From: Bacillus wiedmannii
Lineage (GTDB): Bacteria; Bacillota; Bacilli; Bacillales; Bacillaceae_G
Direction: 5' to 3'
DNA length: 64,000 nucleotides
NCBI RefSeq assembly: GCF_001583695.1
Contig: NZ_LOBC01000025.1
Coordinates: 1 to 64,000 of the forward strand
Below are positions 43,296 through 52,573 of this stretch, one piece after another. A model generated the notes under the pieces. That model made no database searches. It was not told the origin of the DNA and saw only the letters and a list, made by a program, of their open reading frames with translations. A program made the translations under genes and the position numbers. Position 1 is the stretch's first letter. Every line of letters begins with the position of its first letter.

Positions 43296-44480
43296 ATGAT
43301 GAAAAAATCCAAACTAAATTTCATTTTATATGTTGTCTGTATGAGTGCCTTACTCGGTTCCTTCGCTCAAAATATTTACACACCTATTTTGCCTATGATT
43401 CAAGATTCTTTTCACACTTCTCTTTATCTTATAAATTTAACAGTTTCACTTTTCACATTCGTTCTTGCAATTATGCAGCTCATATATGGACCTTTAATTG
43501 ATACAAAAGGGAGAAAATCTATCCTTATCCCTAGTTTAATCATTAGTACAATTGGTTCAATCGGATGTGCTTTTTCGGCGAACATTTATTTATTTCTATT
43601 TTTTAGAACTGTTCAAGCTATAGGAATAGCGGCTATACCTGTAGTCGCAGCAACAATTATAGGCGATTTATTTGAAGGAAAAGAACGCGGAGAAGCAATG
43701 AGCCTTTATCAAATGTTACTTGCTCTCGCACCTGCGATTGGCCCTCTCATTGGTGGTTATCTCGGCAGTATAAATGGCCACGTATCCGTATTTCTGTTTT
43801 TATCTACACTTGGCATTCTCTTATTAATTATAAACATTTCACTACTTCCAGAAACAAAACCAACTGTAATTAAGCAACCGCAAGCAAAAAAGAAGTACTG
43901 GTTTATCTTAAAAAATAAAACTGGATTTTCTATTACTCTTATTGGCTTTATTCAATTTTGTATTTACTTTTGCTTCCTCGTTTTTTTACCGAGTATTTTA
44001 ACAAATTTATTTCACTTAACTATAAGTAAAATTGGTCTTATATTTGTACCAATGTCCCTTTCCATCATGTTAGGAAGTTATTGCTACAAGTTTTTGCAAA
44101 AACGCCTCACGACAAAGCAAGCTTTATTCACTACTAGTTTCTTCAATATTATATGTGTCACTTTATTCTCTTTCACATATAGCATCAACATCCCATTCAT
44201 CATTATCGGCACCTCTTTATACGGTTTTAGCATGGGACTTTCTATGCCAACTCACACTACTTTATTAACGGAAGAATTCGTACAAGAACGCGCAACAGCC
44301 ATCGGTATGTACAACTTCATCCGCTATCTCGGTATGGGCACAGGGCCACTTGTAGGTGGATTTCTTGTATTTAATCAAAATTACTTTTGGATTTTCTTCC
44401 TAGGTGCAATTACATTTCTATTTATCATTTTATGCGCAATGAAAATGATATGTTTTCAGGCTGTGCAAAAAGCAAAATAG
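43296..44480 (+). CDS. MFS multidrug efflux transporter (Bcr/CflA-like)
   Basis: This 394-residue, 12-helix transporter has motif A (YGPLIDTKGRKSILIP), RTVQAIGIAAIPVVAATIIGD-type helix 4 signature (quoted across its length) and motif C (ALAPAIGPLIGGYLG). It is the DHA1 drug:H+ antiporter type. It is under the palindrome shared with the divergent marR gene, so it is likely induced by a substrate drug. Confidence 0.87.
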   Translation: MMKKSKLNFILYVVCMSALLGSFAQNIYTPILPMIQDSFHTSLYLINLTVSLFTFVLAIMQLIYGPLIDTKGRKSILIPSLIISTIGSIGCAFSANIYLFLFFRTVQAIGIAAIPVVAATIIGDLFEGKERGEAMSLYQMLLALAPAIGPLIGGYLGSINGHVSVFLFLSTLGILLLIINISLLPETKPTVIKQPQAKKKYWFILKNKTGFSITLIGFIQFCIYFCFLVFLPSILTNLFHLTISKIGLIFVPMSLSIMLGSYCYKFLQKRLTTKQALFTTSFFNIICVTLFSFTYSINIPFIIIGTSLYGFSMGLSMPTHTTLLTEEFVQERATAIGMYNFIRYLGMGTGPLVGGFLVFNQNYFWIFFLGAITFLFIILCAMKMICFQAVQKAK

Positions 44481-44502
44481 AGACCTATAGATGGTCTCTA
44501 TT
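44478..44502. terminator. Terminator between the MFS gene and kdpD
   Basis: The hairpin ATAGAGACC / GGTCTCTAT lies between convergent stop codons and could serve both directions. T runs are short. Confidence 0.65.
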
Positions 44503-45657
44503 CTAAACTCTTTGATCTGCAACGATATGAATATCAATATACTTCGTTTCTCTCATAATTTCATTTACAATTGAACCTTTTCGTATTTCTTCCCAACGTG
44601 TTCTTGCCGATTGTCCGAGTAAAATTTGTGTTACTTGTAGTCTTTTCGCGACTTCAATAATAACATCCGCTGGCTTTCTTCCTTTTGCCTCTTCTAAAAC
44701 AAAACTCGCATCAAATTGATTCGTTAGCAACTTCCACTCTTCAATCGTTTGCTTTTTCCCTGCTGAAAGGAACTCTATATTTTCTCTTTCAACATTTAAT
44801 ACATACAATTCAGCGTTTAACCGATCCGCCATGCGCCATCCCCGTCTTATTAATTTCTCCGCTGTTGAACTGTATTGTACGCAAACGAGAATTTTTTCTT
44901 TTACACCAATCGGTTCTATAACGGTTTGGCTAATTTTCTCGTCCATATCATCTGCCACTTCACGAAGCGATAATTCTCTTAGTGCCCCTAAATTATTAAG
45001 CGTAAAGAAATTTTGTAAGCTTTGCTCTATTTTTTCTTCCTTATATATCTTCCCGTCTATTAATCTCTTCCTTAATACTTCCGGCGTTGCATCAACGAGC
45101 TGAATTTCATTTGCTTTTTGTAAAATAAAATCTGGAATACGCTCTCTTACTTTTACATTAGTAATTTGAGCTACAATGTCATGTACGCTTTCTAAATGTT
45201 GAATATTAAACGCTGATAATACGGATATACCAGCATCTAGCAATTCCTGTACATCCATATAACGTTTCTTATTTTTAGATCCAGGAATATTACTATGCGC
45301 AAGTTCATCCACAACAACTACTTGTGGTGCACGTTTTATAATTCCTTCTACATCGAGTTCATAAAATACTTTCCCTTTATAATCTATTTCTTTTAAAGGA
45401 ATTTTTTCTAAATCAGCAATTGCTTCTTCTGTCTCTTTTCTTCCATGCGTTTCAATTAAACCAATTACAATATCCATACCGTCTTTTTTCATCTCTCTTG
45501 CATCAAAGAGCATTTTATAACTTTTCCCTACTCCTGGAGCTGCTCCTACATATAGCTTTAACTTCCCGCGGTTTTGCTGACGAATATATTCTAAATACTC
45601 TTCTGGTGTTCGCCTTTGAAACGTCGGTTTATAGTCATCCGCATACAACACATTCAC
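44503..45657 (-). CDS. kdpD: Truncated KdpD: sensor domain and USP domain without histidine kinase
   Basis: This 384-residue protein holds the KdpD N-terminal domain (about 25-230; Walker-like GAAPGVGKSYKM, VVDELAHSNIPG) and a universal-stress-protein domain (about 250-380). The four membrane helices and kinase of full KdpD (about 900 residues) are absent, and no kdpE gene follows. In other bacteria the USP domain of KdpD-like proteins binds c-di-AMP. That would fit an operon controlled by a c-di-AMP riboswitch. The start is a GTG with weak AAAGG; it lies after a hairpin following kdpC. Confidence 0.88.
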   Translation of the reverse strand: MNVLYADDYKPTFQRRTPEEYLEYIRQQNRGKLKLYVGAAPGVGKSYKMLFDAREMKKDGMDIVIGLIETHGRKETEEAIADLEKIPLKEIDYKGKVFYELDVEGIIKRAPQVVVVDELAHSNIPGSKNKKRYMDVQELLDAGISVLSAFNIQHLESVHDIVAQITNVKVRERIPDFILQKANEIQLVDATPEVLRKRLIDGKIYKEEKIEQSLQNFFTLNNLGALRELSLREVADDMDEKISQTVIEPIGVKEKILVCVQYSSTAEKLIRRGWRMADRLNAELYVLNVERENIEFLSAGKKQTIEEWKLLTNQFDASFVLEEAKGRKPADVIIEVAKRLQVTQILLGQSARTRWEEIRKGSIVNEIMRETKYIDIHIVADQRV

Positions 45658-45678
45658 AACCTTTCTTTCGAAACAACG

Positions 45679-45707
45679 CTACCTCAATCCGTTAGATTGA
45701 GGTAGCA
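45679..45707 (-). other. Hairpin between kdpC and kdpD
   Basis: On the minus strand, GCTACCTCAATC / GATTGAGGTAGC is a perfect 12-bp stem followed by a broken T run (GTTGTTTC). It is probably a partial terminator that lowers kdpD expression. Confidence 0.65.
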
Positions 45708-45713
45708 CTGTTA

Positions 45714-46295
45714 CTATTTCATTAGTTTCTTTAATTCTAAATTTAACTTTAAGACGTTCACGCGGTTTTCTCCAAATAAGCCAAGTGCCGCACCTTCCGT
45801 TTGATCTTTAATCAATTGATTTAACGTTTCTTTCGGAATTTTCGTTATTTTCGAGATACGCTCTACCTGTACAGAAGCTGCCTTCGGACTAATATCAGGA
45901 TCAAGCCCTGAACCTGAATTTGTCACTAAATCGATCGGCACTTCTGTAACTGGAACAGCCCGGTTTTGTTTCTTCCACTCTTCAATACTTTTCTCTACTC
46001 GTTTCTCTAAATCTGGATTAGACGGTGCATAGTTATTTGAACCAGATGCTTCTGCCTTATATTCAATACTAGAAACACGCCCATGAAAATAACGTGGATC
46101 TGTGAAATTTTGACCGATTAATGTAGAACCAATCACTTCATTTTTATCATTATATATTAGACTTCCATCCGCATTATCCTTCATTACTGCTTGTGCAATA
46201 CCAGTAACAATAAGCGGGTATACAAGGCCGCACAACACTAAAAATGTAAAAGTAATGCGGACAATTGGTGATAGTATACTTTGTTTCTTCGCCAT
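45714..46295 (-). CDS. kdpC: KdpC, potassium-transporting ATPase chaperone subunit
   Basis: This 193-residue protein has one N-terminal membrane helix (about 10-33) and the KdpC marks [30 protein letters not shown] and [16 protein letters not shown]. It stabilises ATP binding in the KdpFABC complex. The ATG at 46295 follows GAGGGG; upstream codons overlap the kdpB end. Confidence 0.93.
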   Translation of the reverse strand: MAKKQSILSPIVRITFTFLVLCGLVYPLIVTGIAQAVMKDNADGSLIYNDKNEVIGSTLIGQNFTDPRYFHGRVSSIEYKAEASGSNNYAPSNPDLEKRVEKSIEEWKKQNRAVPVTEVPIDLVTNSGSGLDPDISPKAASVQVERISKITKIPKETLNQLIKDQTEGAALGLFGENRVNVLKLNLELKKLMK

Positions 46296-46311
46296 CTTTT
46301 TCCCCTCTTCC

Positions 46312-48402
46312 TTATATAAACAAGCCGACAATTATATCAATTACTTTAATTCCAATGAACGGTACAATAACCCCACCAAGTCCATAAATAAGTAGGTTTC
46401 GGCCAAGTAGTGCATTCGAACTCATCGGTTTATATGCGATACCTTTCATCGCTAACGGAATGAGTAACGGAATAATAACAGCATTAAATATTAGTGCTGA
46501 TAAAATCGCTGACAGTGGTGATGTTAGTTTCATAATGTTTAATGCTTCCATTTGCGGAATCGCAAGTGTAAACATCGCTGGAATGATTGCAAAATATTTT
46601 GCGATATCATTCGCAATACTAAACGTCGTTAACGCACCACGCGTCATTAACAATTGCTTACCGATTCCTACAACCTCAATAATTTTTGTCGGGTTCGAAT
46701 CTAAATCAATCATATTCGCTGCTTCTTTCGCAGCTGTCGTACCACTATTCATTGCTAATCCAACGTCAGCCTGCGCTAGTGCCGGCGCATCATTTGTACC
46801 ATCACCTGTCATCGCTACAAGTTTCCCTTTATCTTGCTCTGCTTTAATAACCGCAATTTTATCTTCTGGTTTACACTCAGCAACGAATTCATCTACCCCT
46901 GCTTCTTTTGCAATTGTCGCTGCTGTTAATGGGTTATCGCCTGTACACATAACTGTTTTAATCCCCATTTGACGCAATTGTTCAAAACGCTCACGCATAC
47001 CAGGTTTTACTGTATCCTTTAAATAAATTAAACCGTAAATACGATTATCCACTGCAACTACAAGTGGTGTCCCGCCCTCTTTTGAAATGAAATCTGCTTT
47101 TTGATTTACATCTTTCGGAATCGTTCCACCTTGTGACTGAACCCATTCAATAACGCTACCTACAGCACCTTTCCTCACTTTCGTTCCGTCCTGTAAATCA
47201 ACACCACTCATTCTCGTTTCTGCTTTAAATGGAACAAATTCACCTTGTTCTGCAATTTCTCGATTATATGATATAGACTTCGTTTTTACATATTCTATAA
47301 CTGATCGACCTTCTGGTGTTTCATCTAAAACTGAACTAATCGCAGCCCATTTTCCTACTTGCTCAATCGTTTCATTTCCTACAGGAAGTAATGTATGTGC
47401 CATTCGGTTCCCGAAAGTAATCGTACCTGTTTTATCTAAAATAATTGTATTAATATCACCTGCAGCTTCTACTGCTTTACCCGACATCGCTAACACATTG
47501 AACTTTGTCACCCGGTCCATCCCAGCAATACCAATTGCTGATAACAACCCACCAATTGTCGTTGGAATTAAACAAACTAACAATGCGACAAGTACAGCTG
47601 TATCAATTTGAAACCCTAAATAGTTTGTAAAGATCGGCAACGTCACAACAACGATTAAGAAAATAAGCGTTAAGCTCGTTAATACTGTATTTAAAGCAAT
47701 TTCATTCGGCGTTTTTTGACGAGCAGCGCCTTCTACTAACGAAATCATTTTATCAATAAATGATTCACCAGGATTACTCGTAATGACAATTGTAATCTCA
47801 TCACTTACGACCATCGTTCCGCCTGTTACGGAACAAAAATCACCGCCCGCTTCTTTTATTACAGGAGCTGATTCACCTGTAATCGCAGATTCATCTACAG
47901 AAGCTAACCCTTTCATTACTTCACCATCACTTGGGATCATCTCACCTTGCTTTACAATAACAACGTCACCTTTTCTCAAATCAGTTGCTGAAACTTGAAC
48001 AATGTCCCCATTTTCTTTCACCACATTTGCAAACACATCTTTCTTCGACTGTTTTAAAGAATCGGCTTGCGCTTTCCCCCGCCCTTCTGCTAACGCCTCT
48101 GCAAAGTTAGCAAATAAAACTGTAAATAAGAGAATGAGAGAAACTGTTATATTAAACCACCCTGGTACACTACTAGCACTACTTGGAAGAAACGATAAAA
48201 TGAACGTAATGATAAATCCAATTTCCACAACGAACATAATCGGATTCTTTATCATGACTTTCGGATTCAATTTCGCAAAAGATTGTTTCATCGCATGTGT
48301 TACGATATCACGATCCATCGTTTTCGCTTGTCTAACCTCATCTTCTATAGCATGTATTTGTGACTGATTTACTTGTTTTTCTTTTACTACTACCGGTCTC
48401 AT
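46312..48402 (-). CDS. kdpB: KdpB, P-type ATPase catalytic subunit
   Basis: This 696-residue P-type ATPase has the phosphorylation site DKTGTIT, TGES in the actuator domain, KGAVGS and [12 protein letters not shown]. It drives high-affinity potassium import with KdpA. The second of two adjacent ATG codons (48402) has the better distance (6 bases) from GGAGGG. Confidence 0.95.
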   Translation of the reverse strand: MRPVVVKEKQVNQSQIHAIEDEVRQAKTMDRDIVTHAMKQSFAKLNPKVMIKNPIMFVVEIGFIITFILSFLPSSASSVPGWFNITVSLILLFTVLFANFAEALAEGRGKAQADSLKQSKKDVFANVVKENGDIVQVSATDLRKGDVVIVKQGEMIPSDGEVMKGLASVDESAITGESAPVIKEAGGDFCSVTGGTMVVSDEITIVITSNPGESFIDKMISLVEGAARQKTPNEIALNTVLTSLTLIFLIVVVTLPIFTNYLGFQIDTAVLVALLVCLIPTTIGGLLSAIGIAGMDRVTKFNVLAMSGKAVEAAGDINTIILDKTGTITFGNRMAHTLLPVGNETIEQVGKWAAISSVLDETPEGRSVIEYVKTKSISYNREIAEQGEFVPFKAETRMSGVDLQDGTKVRKGAVGSVIEWVQSQGGTIPKDVNQKADFISKEGGTPLVVAVDNRIYGLIYLKDTVKPGMRERFEQLRQMGIKTVMCTGDNPLTAATIAKEAGVDEFVAECKPEDKIAVIKAEQDKGKLVAMTGDGTNDAPALAQADVGLAMNSGTTAAKEAANMIDLDSNPTKIIEVVGIGKQLLMTRGALTTFSIANDIAKYFAIIPAMFTLAIPQMEALNIMKLTSPLSAILSALIFNAVIIPLLIPLAMKGIAYKPMSSNALLGRNLLIYGLGGVIVPFIGIKVIDIIVGLFI

Positions 48403-48415
48403 CATTTACCCTCCA

Positions 48416-50083
48416 TTACTTCAATGTAAGAAATTCTGCAATTGGGCCAAGTACTAACATCGGGAAGAATGTTAACGCACCGACAATTACAATCGTTCCG
48501 ATGAAGATGCCACCAAATAAACCATTATCTGTACGGAACGTTCCGACTGTTTCTGGTACTACCGTCTTCTCTTTCAACGAAGCTGCCACAGCTAACATCG
48601 TAATTAAACTGAAATAGCGTCCTAAAAACATAACTAAACCAGTTGTAATATTCCAAAACGGTGTATTATCTGCTAAACCTTCAAATCCAGATCCGTTATT
48701 CGCAGCTGACGATGTGTATTCATATACAACTTGCGTTAAACCGTGGAAACCGGAATGTGAGATAGCATCTGTTCCTAAACTTGTTGAAAGAGCTAATGCT
48801 GAAAATCCTAAAATAAGCAATGGATGGAATAAAATCGTTACCGCAATTAATTTCATTTCCTTACCTTCAATTTTCTTACCTAAAAACTCCGGTGTCCGTC
48901 CAACCATTAAGCCAGATATAAATACTGCAATAATGGCATACATAATAATGTTTACAAAACCTGCTCCAACACCGCCATATACTGTGTTTAACATCATATT
49001 TACGAGTGGAACTAGACCGCCAATTGGTGTTAATGTATCATGCATCGTATTAACAGCCCCTGTTTCAGCAGCTGTCGTTACAGTCGCATAAAGAGAAGAA
49101 AATACTGTTCCAAATCGGACTTCTTTTCCTTCTGTACTTCCTTGTACATGTTCGATACCCATTCCATTTAACGCTGGATTTCCATGTAATTCCGATGTCG
49201 TAATCGTTATAAATCCAAGTAAAAACACCATAAATAGTGATACGAAAAGGATACGACCTTGTTTTTTATTCCCTACCATTCGTCCGTACGTAAATGGAAG
49301 TGCTGTTGGCAATAGCATCATAAGCATCATTTGCAAAATATTACTCATTTGTCCTGGATTTTCAAAAGGATGTGTAGAGTTTGCTCCGAAAAATCCACCG
49401 CCGTTATTCCCAAGTTCCTTAATGGAAACAAATGATGCAACTGGCCCGCGTAATATACTTTGCTTTGCCCCATCAATCGTTTGTGCCGTAACTGCACCGT
49501 CTAACGTTTGTGGTACACCGAGTGTGACAAAGACTAGCGCCGCAATAAATGCGATAGGAAGAAATACTCTCGTTAGTGCTCTCGTAAAATCAACGAAAAA
49601 GTTACCGAGTTCTTTTCCAGCGAGCCCTCTTATAAATGCCATAACGAGTGCTAACGTCGTTGCCGGTGCTGCAAACATTAAAAATGTAATTCCGATTAAT
49701 TGTGATAAATAAGATAAACCATTTTCACCGCTATAATGCTGTAAGTTTGTATCAGCCATAAAACTAATTGCTGTATTAAAAGCAAGCGTAGGCTCCATTC
49801 CTTCAATGTGTGCTGGATTTAATGGCAATACTCCTTGTAGTCTGAAAATGAAATATACGACAACAATCATAAATCCATTTAATAAAACTAATGACAATGC
49901 GTACTGTTTCCACGTTTGATTGTATTCTTTTACACCCGTAATTTTAAAAATAAGTTTTTCAAAAGGCCCGAATACTTTATCTAGCTTTTGACTACCTTGA
50001 AAGGCTTTCTCTAAATATATCCCCATTGGCTTTGCCACAAGAATAAACAACAGCATGGTAATAACAACTGCGACCCAAATCAT
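48416..50083 (-). CDS. kdpA: KdpA, potassium channel-like subunit
   Basis: This 555-residue membrane protein has about ten helices and four selectivity-filter-like loops, including NLQHYSGENGLS, NNGGGFFGANS and NNGSGFEG. It binds and conducts potassium for the KdpFABC pump. It starts after GGGGG, 19 bp after kdpF. Confidence 0.94.
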   Translation of the reverse strand: MIWVAVVITMLLFILVAKPMGIYLEKAFQGSQKLDKVFGPFEKLIFKITGVKEYNQTWKQYALSLVLLNGFMIVVVYFIFRLQGVLPLNPAHIEGMEPTLAFNTAISFMADTNLQHYSGENGLSYLSQLIGITFLMFAAPATTLALVMAFIRGLAGKELGNFFVDFTRALTRVFLPIAFIAALVFVTLGVPQTLDGAVTAQTIDGAKQSILRGPVASFVSIKELGNNGGGFFGANSTHPFENPGQMSNILQMMLMMLLPTALPFTYGRMVGNKKQGRILFVSLFMVFLLGFITITTSELHGNPALNGMGIEHVQGSTEGKEVRFGTVFSSLYATVTTAAETGAVNTMHDTLTPIGGLVPLVNMMLNTVYGGVGAGFVNIIMYAIIAVFISGLMVGRTPEFLGKKIEGKEMKLIAVTILFHPLLILGFSALALSTSLGTDAISHSGFHGLTQVVYEYTSSAANNGSGFEGLADNTPFWNITTGLVMFLGRYFSLITMLAVAASLKEKTVVPETVGTFRTDNGLFGGIFIGTIVIVGALTFFPMLVLGPIAEFLTLK

Positions 50084-50102
50084 AATGAATGATTCCCCCT
50101 AA

Positions 50103-50183
50103 TTAAAACTTCTCTGGATTTAATAATGCATACACTAAGTACACCGTAATTGCTGCAACAATAACCGATAAGGCAATCATCAT
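50103..50183 (-). CDS. kdpF: KdpF, small stabilising subunit
   Basis: This 26-residue single-helix protein begins MMIALSVIVAAIT and ends YALLNPEKF, the typical KdpF ending. It stabilises the KdpABC complex. AAGGGAAG precedes the start. Its ATG overlaps the TGA of the 34-residue ORF upstream (ATGA), so translation is probably coupled. Confidence 0.9.
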   Translation of the reverse strand: MMIALSVIVAAITVYLVYALLNPEKF

Positions 50184-50284
50184 GATTGCTTCCCTTCTTT
50201 CACAACTTTATCTGACCAACTTGCAAGACTTGCCATCGATGCGACTAACACAACAAAAATCCCGATCATTACAACATCTAACAT
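50180..50284 (-). CDS. 34-residue membrane protein at the head of the kdp operon
   Basis: A start ATG at 50284 follows GTGAGGG by 6 bases. The product has one hydrophobic helix (VVMIGIFVVLVASMASLA) and a charged tail (DKVVKEGKQS). It is the first gene after the riboswitch terminator and overlaps kdpF by 4 bases. It is not KdpF itself. I do not know a characterised equivalent; it may be an extra Kdp subunit or a leader that couples kdpF translation. Confidence 0.7.
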   Translation of the reverse strand: MLDVVMIGIFVVLVASMASLASWSDKVVKEGKQS

Positions 50285-50325
50285 AACTATCCCTCACCCT
50301 TTGTTAAAATTTACCATTTAGTTAT

Positions 50326-50359
50326 CAAAAAAAGAACACTAAGCTCTACTTAGTGTTCG
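50326..50359 (-). terminator. Riboswitch-controlled terminator before kdp
   Basis: On the minus strand, GAACACTAAG / CTTAGTGTTC is followed by TTTTTTT. It lies about 30 bases after the c-di-AMP aptamer and 42 bases before the first kdp-operon start, as expected for ligand-dependent termination. Confidence 0.88.
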
Positions 50360-50379
50360 AAATGAACAACACAAAGTAA

Positions 50380-50518
50380 ACCTCCTCTCTAAACGCTTAC
50401 GAGGTTAGCTGTCGGATTCGGGCCTAAAGAGTAGCCCTACTTTCAAAACTGAAAGATTCACCCCAAGTGACGATGCACAAAATTGGTTCCCCCGCTCCAT
50501 TTCTGGAACTCAGCGATT
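50380..50518 (-). promoter_or_regulatory. c-di-AMP riboswitch (ydaO/yuaA class) of the kdp operon
   Basis: The minus-strand RNA contains the class-defining blocks CGCTGAG, GGGGTGAATCTTTCA, GTAGGGCTACTC, CCGAATCCGACAGCTAACCT and CGTAAGCG, in order. ydaO riboswitches bind c-di-AMP and turn off potassium-uptake genes when the second messenger is high. Control of kdp by this riboswitch has been described in the B. cereus group. Confidence 0.92.
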
Positions 50519-50718
50519 TTAGGTTTTTTTGGAAATTTTATGAATGATTTATGAGAGTAAATATACTCCTCTATATTTCACTTGTAAAGAGGCAAATTAC
50601 TGAAAATAAGAAAATATCCGTCTGTTTAAACGCTTACATTGAGTATTATTAATATTCTTTCATCTGTTTTCTCGTCTTTTCTTTCTTTTTCACATAAATG
50701 ATCTTTTAAATATGAAAT
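50519..50718 (-). promoter_or_regulatory. Promoter region of the kdp operon
   Basis: These 200 bp between the riboswitch and the next terminator have no gene. The part next to the aptamer is AT-rich and must hold the kdp promoter, but no well-spaced sigma-A pair is convincing. Confidence 0.4.
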
Positions 50719-50778
50719 AAAAAGAGCGAATGACATGAAGTGCATAGCTTGTTACACTTAGCATTCACTCTTTTTTAT
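50719..50778 (-). terminator. Terminator after the small riboswitch-linked genes
   Basis: A long minus-strand hairpin with basal arms AAAGAGTGAATG and CATTCGCTCTTT and an inner AAGTG/CACTT pair ends in TTTATT. Confidence 0.85.
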
Positions 50779-50785
50779 TCACTAT

Positions 50786-51016
50786 TTATTCTCCTCGTAA
50801 AAAAGCACGTAAATTTCTCCCGCGAATATAAACTTGTGACAATTCTGCATGTAGTTGCTCATATTCGATAACATCTGTTTTTAAATATAAAGCGTCTTTC
50901 GATGGCAATATAATATAGGGCCTTGGAAAAATAGGATCAAGCATCACCAATTCTTGAACTCGCTCTACCGATACCGCCCAACGATTCGCTATATCTCCTA
51001 ATAACAACACCTTCAT
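50786..51016 (-). CDS. Small helix-turn-helix-like protein under the second c-di-AMP riboswitch
   Basis: This 76-residue protein begins MKVLLLGDIANRW. The N-terminal half (IANRWAVSVERVQELV, FPRPYIILPSKDALYLKTDV) resembles the small winged-helix AlpA/excisionase pattern, in which a helix-turn-helix is followed by a 'FPRP' wing. The tail is basic. The ATG at 51016 follows GGGGGAG; the longer open frame upstream overlaps the neighbouring gene. It is 16 bp after the TrkA-N-like gene. Confidence 0.65.
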   Translation of the reverse strand: MKVLLLGDIANRWAVSVERVQELVMLDPIFPRPYIILPSKDALYLKTDVIEYEQLHAELSQVYIRGRNLRAFLRGE

Positions 51017-51032
51017 CTTCTTCTCCCCCGCC

Positions 51033-51419
51033 CTATTCAAAAAATAAAAAAGAAATATTATCACAATTTGTAAACACGACAAATGTAGCTCCAATTGTTT
51101 CATAGAGCCTCGCTGGATATCGTTTATTCCTTGTAACAACAGTAATAGGTGCTTGAAAAGAAAAGCGAATGTGTTCTGTAAAGAAACTAATAATTGGAAG
51201 CTCATCCCCTAGTAAAATCACCTTCTTAATACACTCACAAATACTAGTAAAATCCTGCTCCTTACTACAACTATACGTCCAATCAAACCCACAATTCCTC
51301 ACTTCAGCCGCTATCTCTTCATTTGCTGTAAAAATAATTAACTCATGTTGAAATGCTACTAAATCTATTAAACTATTTACCTTGCTTTCTTCTCCAACAC
51401 AAATAAGTGTTAGTTCCAT
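51033..51419 (-). CDS. Degenerate TrkA-N/RCK-like protein under the second c-di-AMP riboswitch
   Basis: This 128-residue protein shows a Rossmann-like alternation: LTLICVGEE, HELIIFTANEEIAAEV, KVILLGDELPIISFF, APITVVTRN and PARLYETIGATFVVF. The pattern parallels the TrkA N-terminal (RCK-N) domain of potassium-uptake regulators, but the GxGxxG nucleotide loop is replaced by GEESKV. It starts after AAGGAGG (9 bases). A complete ydaO-type aptamer lies about 95 bases upstream. I infer a role in potassium or c-di-AMP control; the family is not firmly recognised. Confidence 0.6.
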   Translation of the reverse strand: MELTLICVGEESKVNSLIDLVAFQHELIIFTANEEIAAEVRNCGFDWTYSCSKEQDFTSICECIKKVILLGDELPIISFFTEHIRFSFQAPITVVTRNKRYPARLYETIGATFVVFTNCDNISFLFFE

Positions 51420-51514
51420 GTACCTCATCCTCCTTAGCATAAAAGAACTCAAACATAGATTGATATTCCCCTATACTAATCAGATCGATGAAGTGATGTA
51501 TCCATCATGGCACC

Positions 51515-51655
51515 GTCCTCTCTCAAGACGCTTACGAAGTTAGCTGTCGGATTCGGGCTTTGAGAGTAGCCCTACTTTCAAAATTGAAAGATTCACCCCT
51601 AGTGACACTGCACAAATTGGTTCCTCCGCTCCATACAATCGGACTCAGCGTTTAC
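51515..51655 (-). promoter_or_regulatory. Second c-di-AMP riboswitch (ydaO class)
   Basis: The minus-strand RNA has CGCTGAGTCC, GGGGTGAATCTTTCA, GTAGGGCTACTC, CCGAATCCGACAGCTAACTT and CGTAAGCG, nearly identical to the kdp copy. Unlike that copy, no clear terminator hairpin with a T run separates it from the gene. A short ORF (MMDTSLHRSD) starts just after the aptamer. Confidence 0.9.
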
Positions 51656-51711
51656 AAAAAAATATATTCTGGCTGATATATTACTCCTGTATTTGGAAAA
51701 AGTAAACAGAA

Positions 51712-51739
51712 AAAAAGCCAGTTATAAAACTGACTTTTT
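51712..51739 (-). terminator. Terminator of the thiamine operon
   Basis: On the minus strand, AAAGTCAGTT / AACTGGCTTT is followed by TTTT, directly after thiD. Confidence 0.85.
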
Positions 51740-51745
51740 ACTTAC

Positions 51746-52558
51746 CTAAGCACGCGTTTTATTCAATTTATATGCAAAATGATTCGTCGGTCCATGACCA
51801 CTACCAATATTCAACGGCTCTTCAATTGCTATACTAATAAATCGTTTTGCTTCTTGAACTGCCTCTTCAATCGAGTAGCCTTTCGCAAGTCCTGCTGTAA
51901 CCGCTGAAGCAAATGTGCACCCGCTTCCGTGCGTTTGCTTTGAAGGAATCCGTTCGCTTCTAAATTCGATAAACTCTTCTCCATCAAAGAGTAAATCAAT
52001 TACTTCATTACCTTGATACTCTGCATGGCCGCCCTTCATAAGTACGTATTTCGCACCTAATTCATGCAGTACTTTCGCAGCTTCCTTACTATCTTCAACA
52101 TTATGAATTTCCATCCCAGTTAACACTTCTGCTTCAGGAACATTCGGCGTTACAACTGTTGCTACTGGTAATAAATATTCCTTTAATGCTTGTACTGCTT
52201 CTTGTTGTAATAATGATGCACCGCCCTTAGCAATCATAACAGGATCTAGTACAATATTATTCCACCCAAATTTATTAATATGTTCTGCTACAATTTGAAT
52301 AATTTCACTGCTAAATAACATTCCTAGTTTCACAGCATCTGGTGTTAAATCCGTACCAATTGAATTCAGCTGTTCCGTAATACCTTCTAACGGAACTGGA
52401 TATACCCCTTGAACGCCCAGCGTATTTTGAGCAGTAATTGCCGTAATAGCCGTCATCCCATACACACCAAGCTCTTGGAATGTTTTTAAATCTGCTTGAA
52501 TGCCGGCACCGCCTCCACTATCAGATCCGGCAATTGTTAAAGCTTTATTTACCTTCAT
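51746..52558 (-). CDS. thiD: ThiD, hydroxymethylpyrimidine (phosphate) kinase
   Basis: This 270-residue ribokinase-fold enzyme phosphorylates HMP to HMP-PP. Visible motifs are AGSDSGGGAGIQADLKTF, the LDPVMIAKGGASLL loop and the anion-hole THGSGCTFASAV. The ATG at 52558 follows AAGGATG; it gives the usual family length. It is the last gene of the thi operon. Confidence 0.94.
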   Translation of the reverse strand: MKVNKALTIAGSDSGGGAGIQADLKTFQELGVYGMTAITAITAQNTLGVQGVYPVPLEGITEQLNSIGTDLTPDAVKLGMLFSSEIIQIVAEHINKFGWNNIVLDPVMIAKGGASLLQQEAVQALKEYLLPVATVVTPNVPEAEVLTGMEIHNVEDSKEAAKVLHELGAKYVLMKGGHAEYQGNEVIDLLFDGEEFIEFRSERIPSKQTHGSGCTFASAVTAGLAKGYSIEEAVQEAKRFISIAIEEPLNIGSGHGPTNHFAYKLNKTRA

Positions 52559-52573
52559 CCCACTCATCCTTTT

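Noticed and set aside
48002-48367. Plus-strand open frames opposite kdpB and kdpA
   Set aside because: They are shadows of strongly conserved minus-strand genes.
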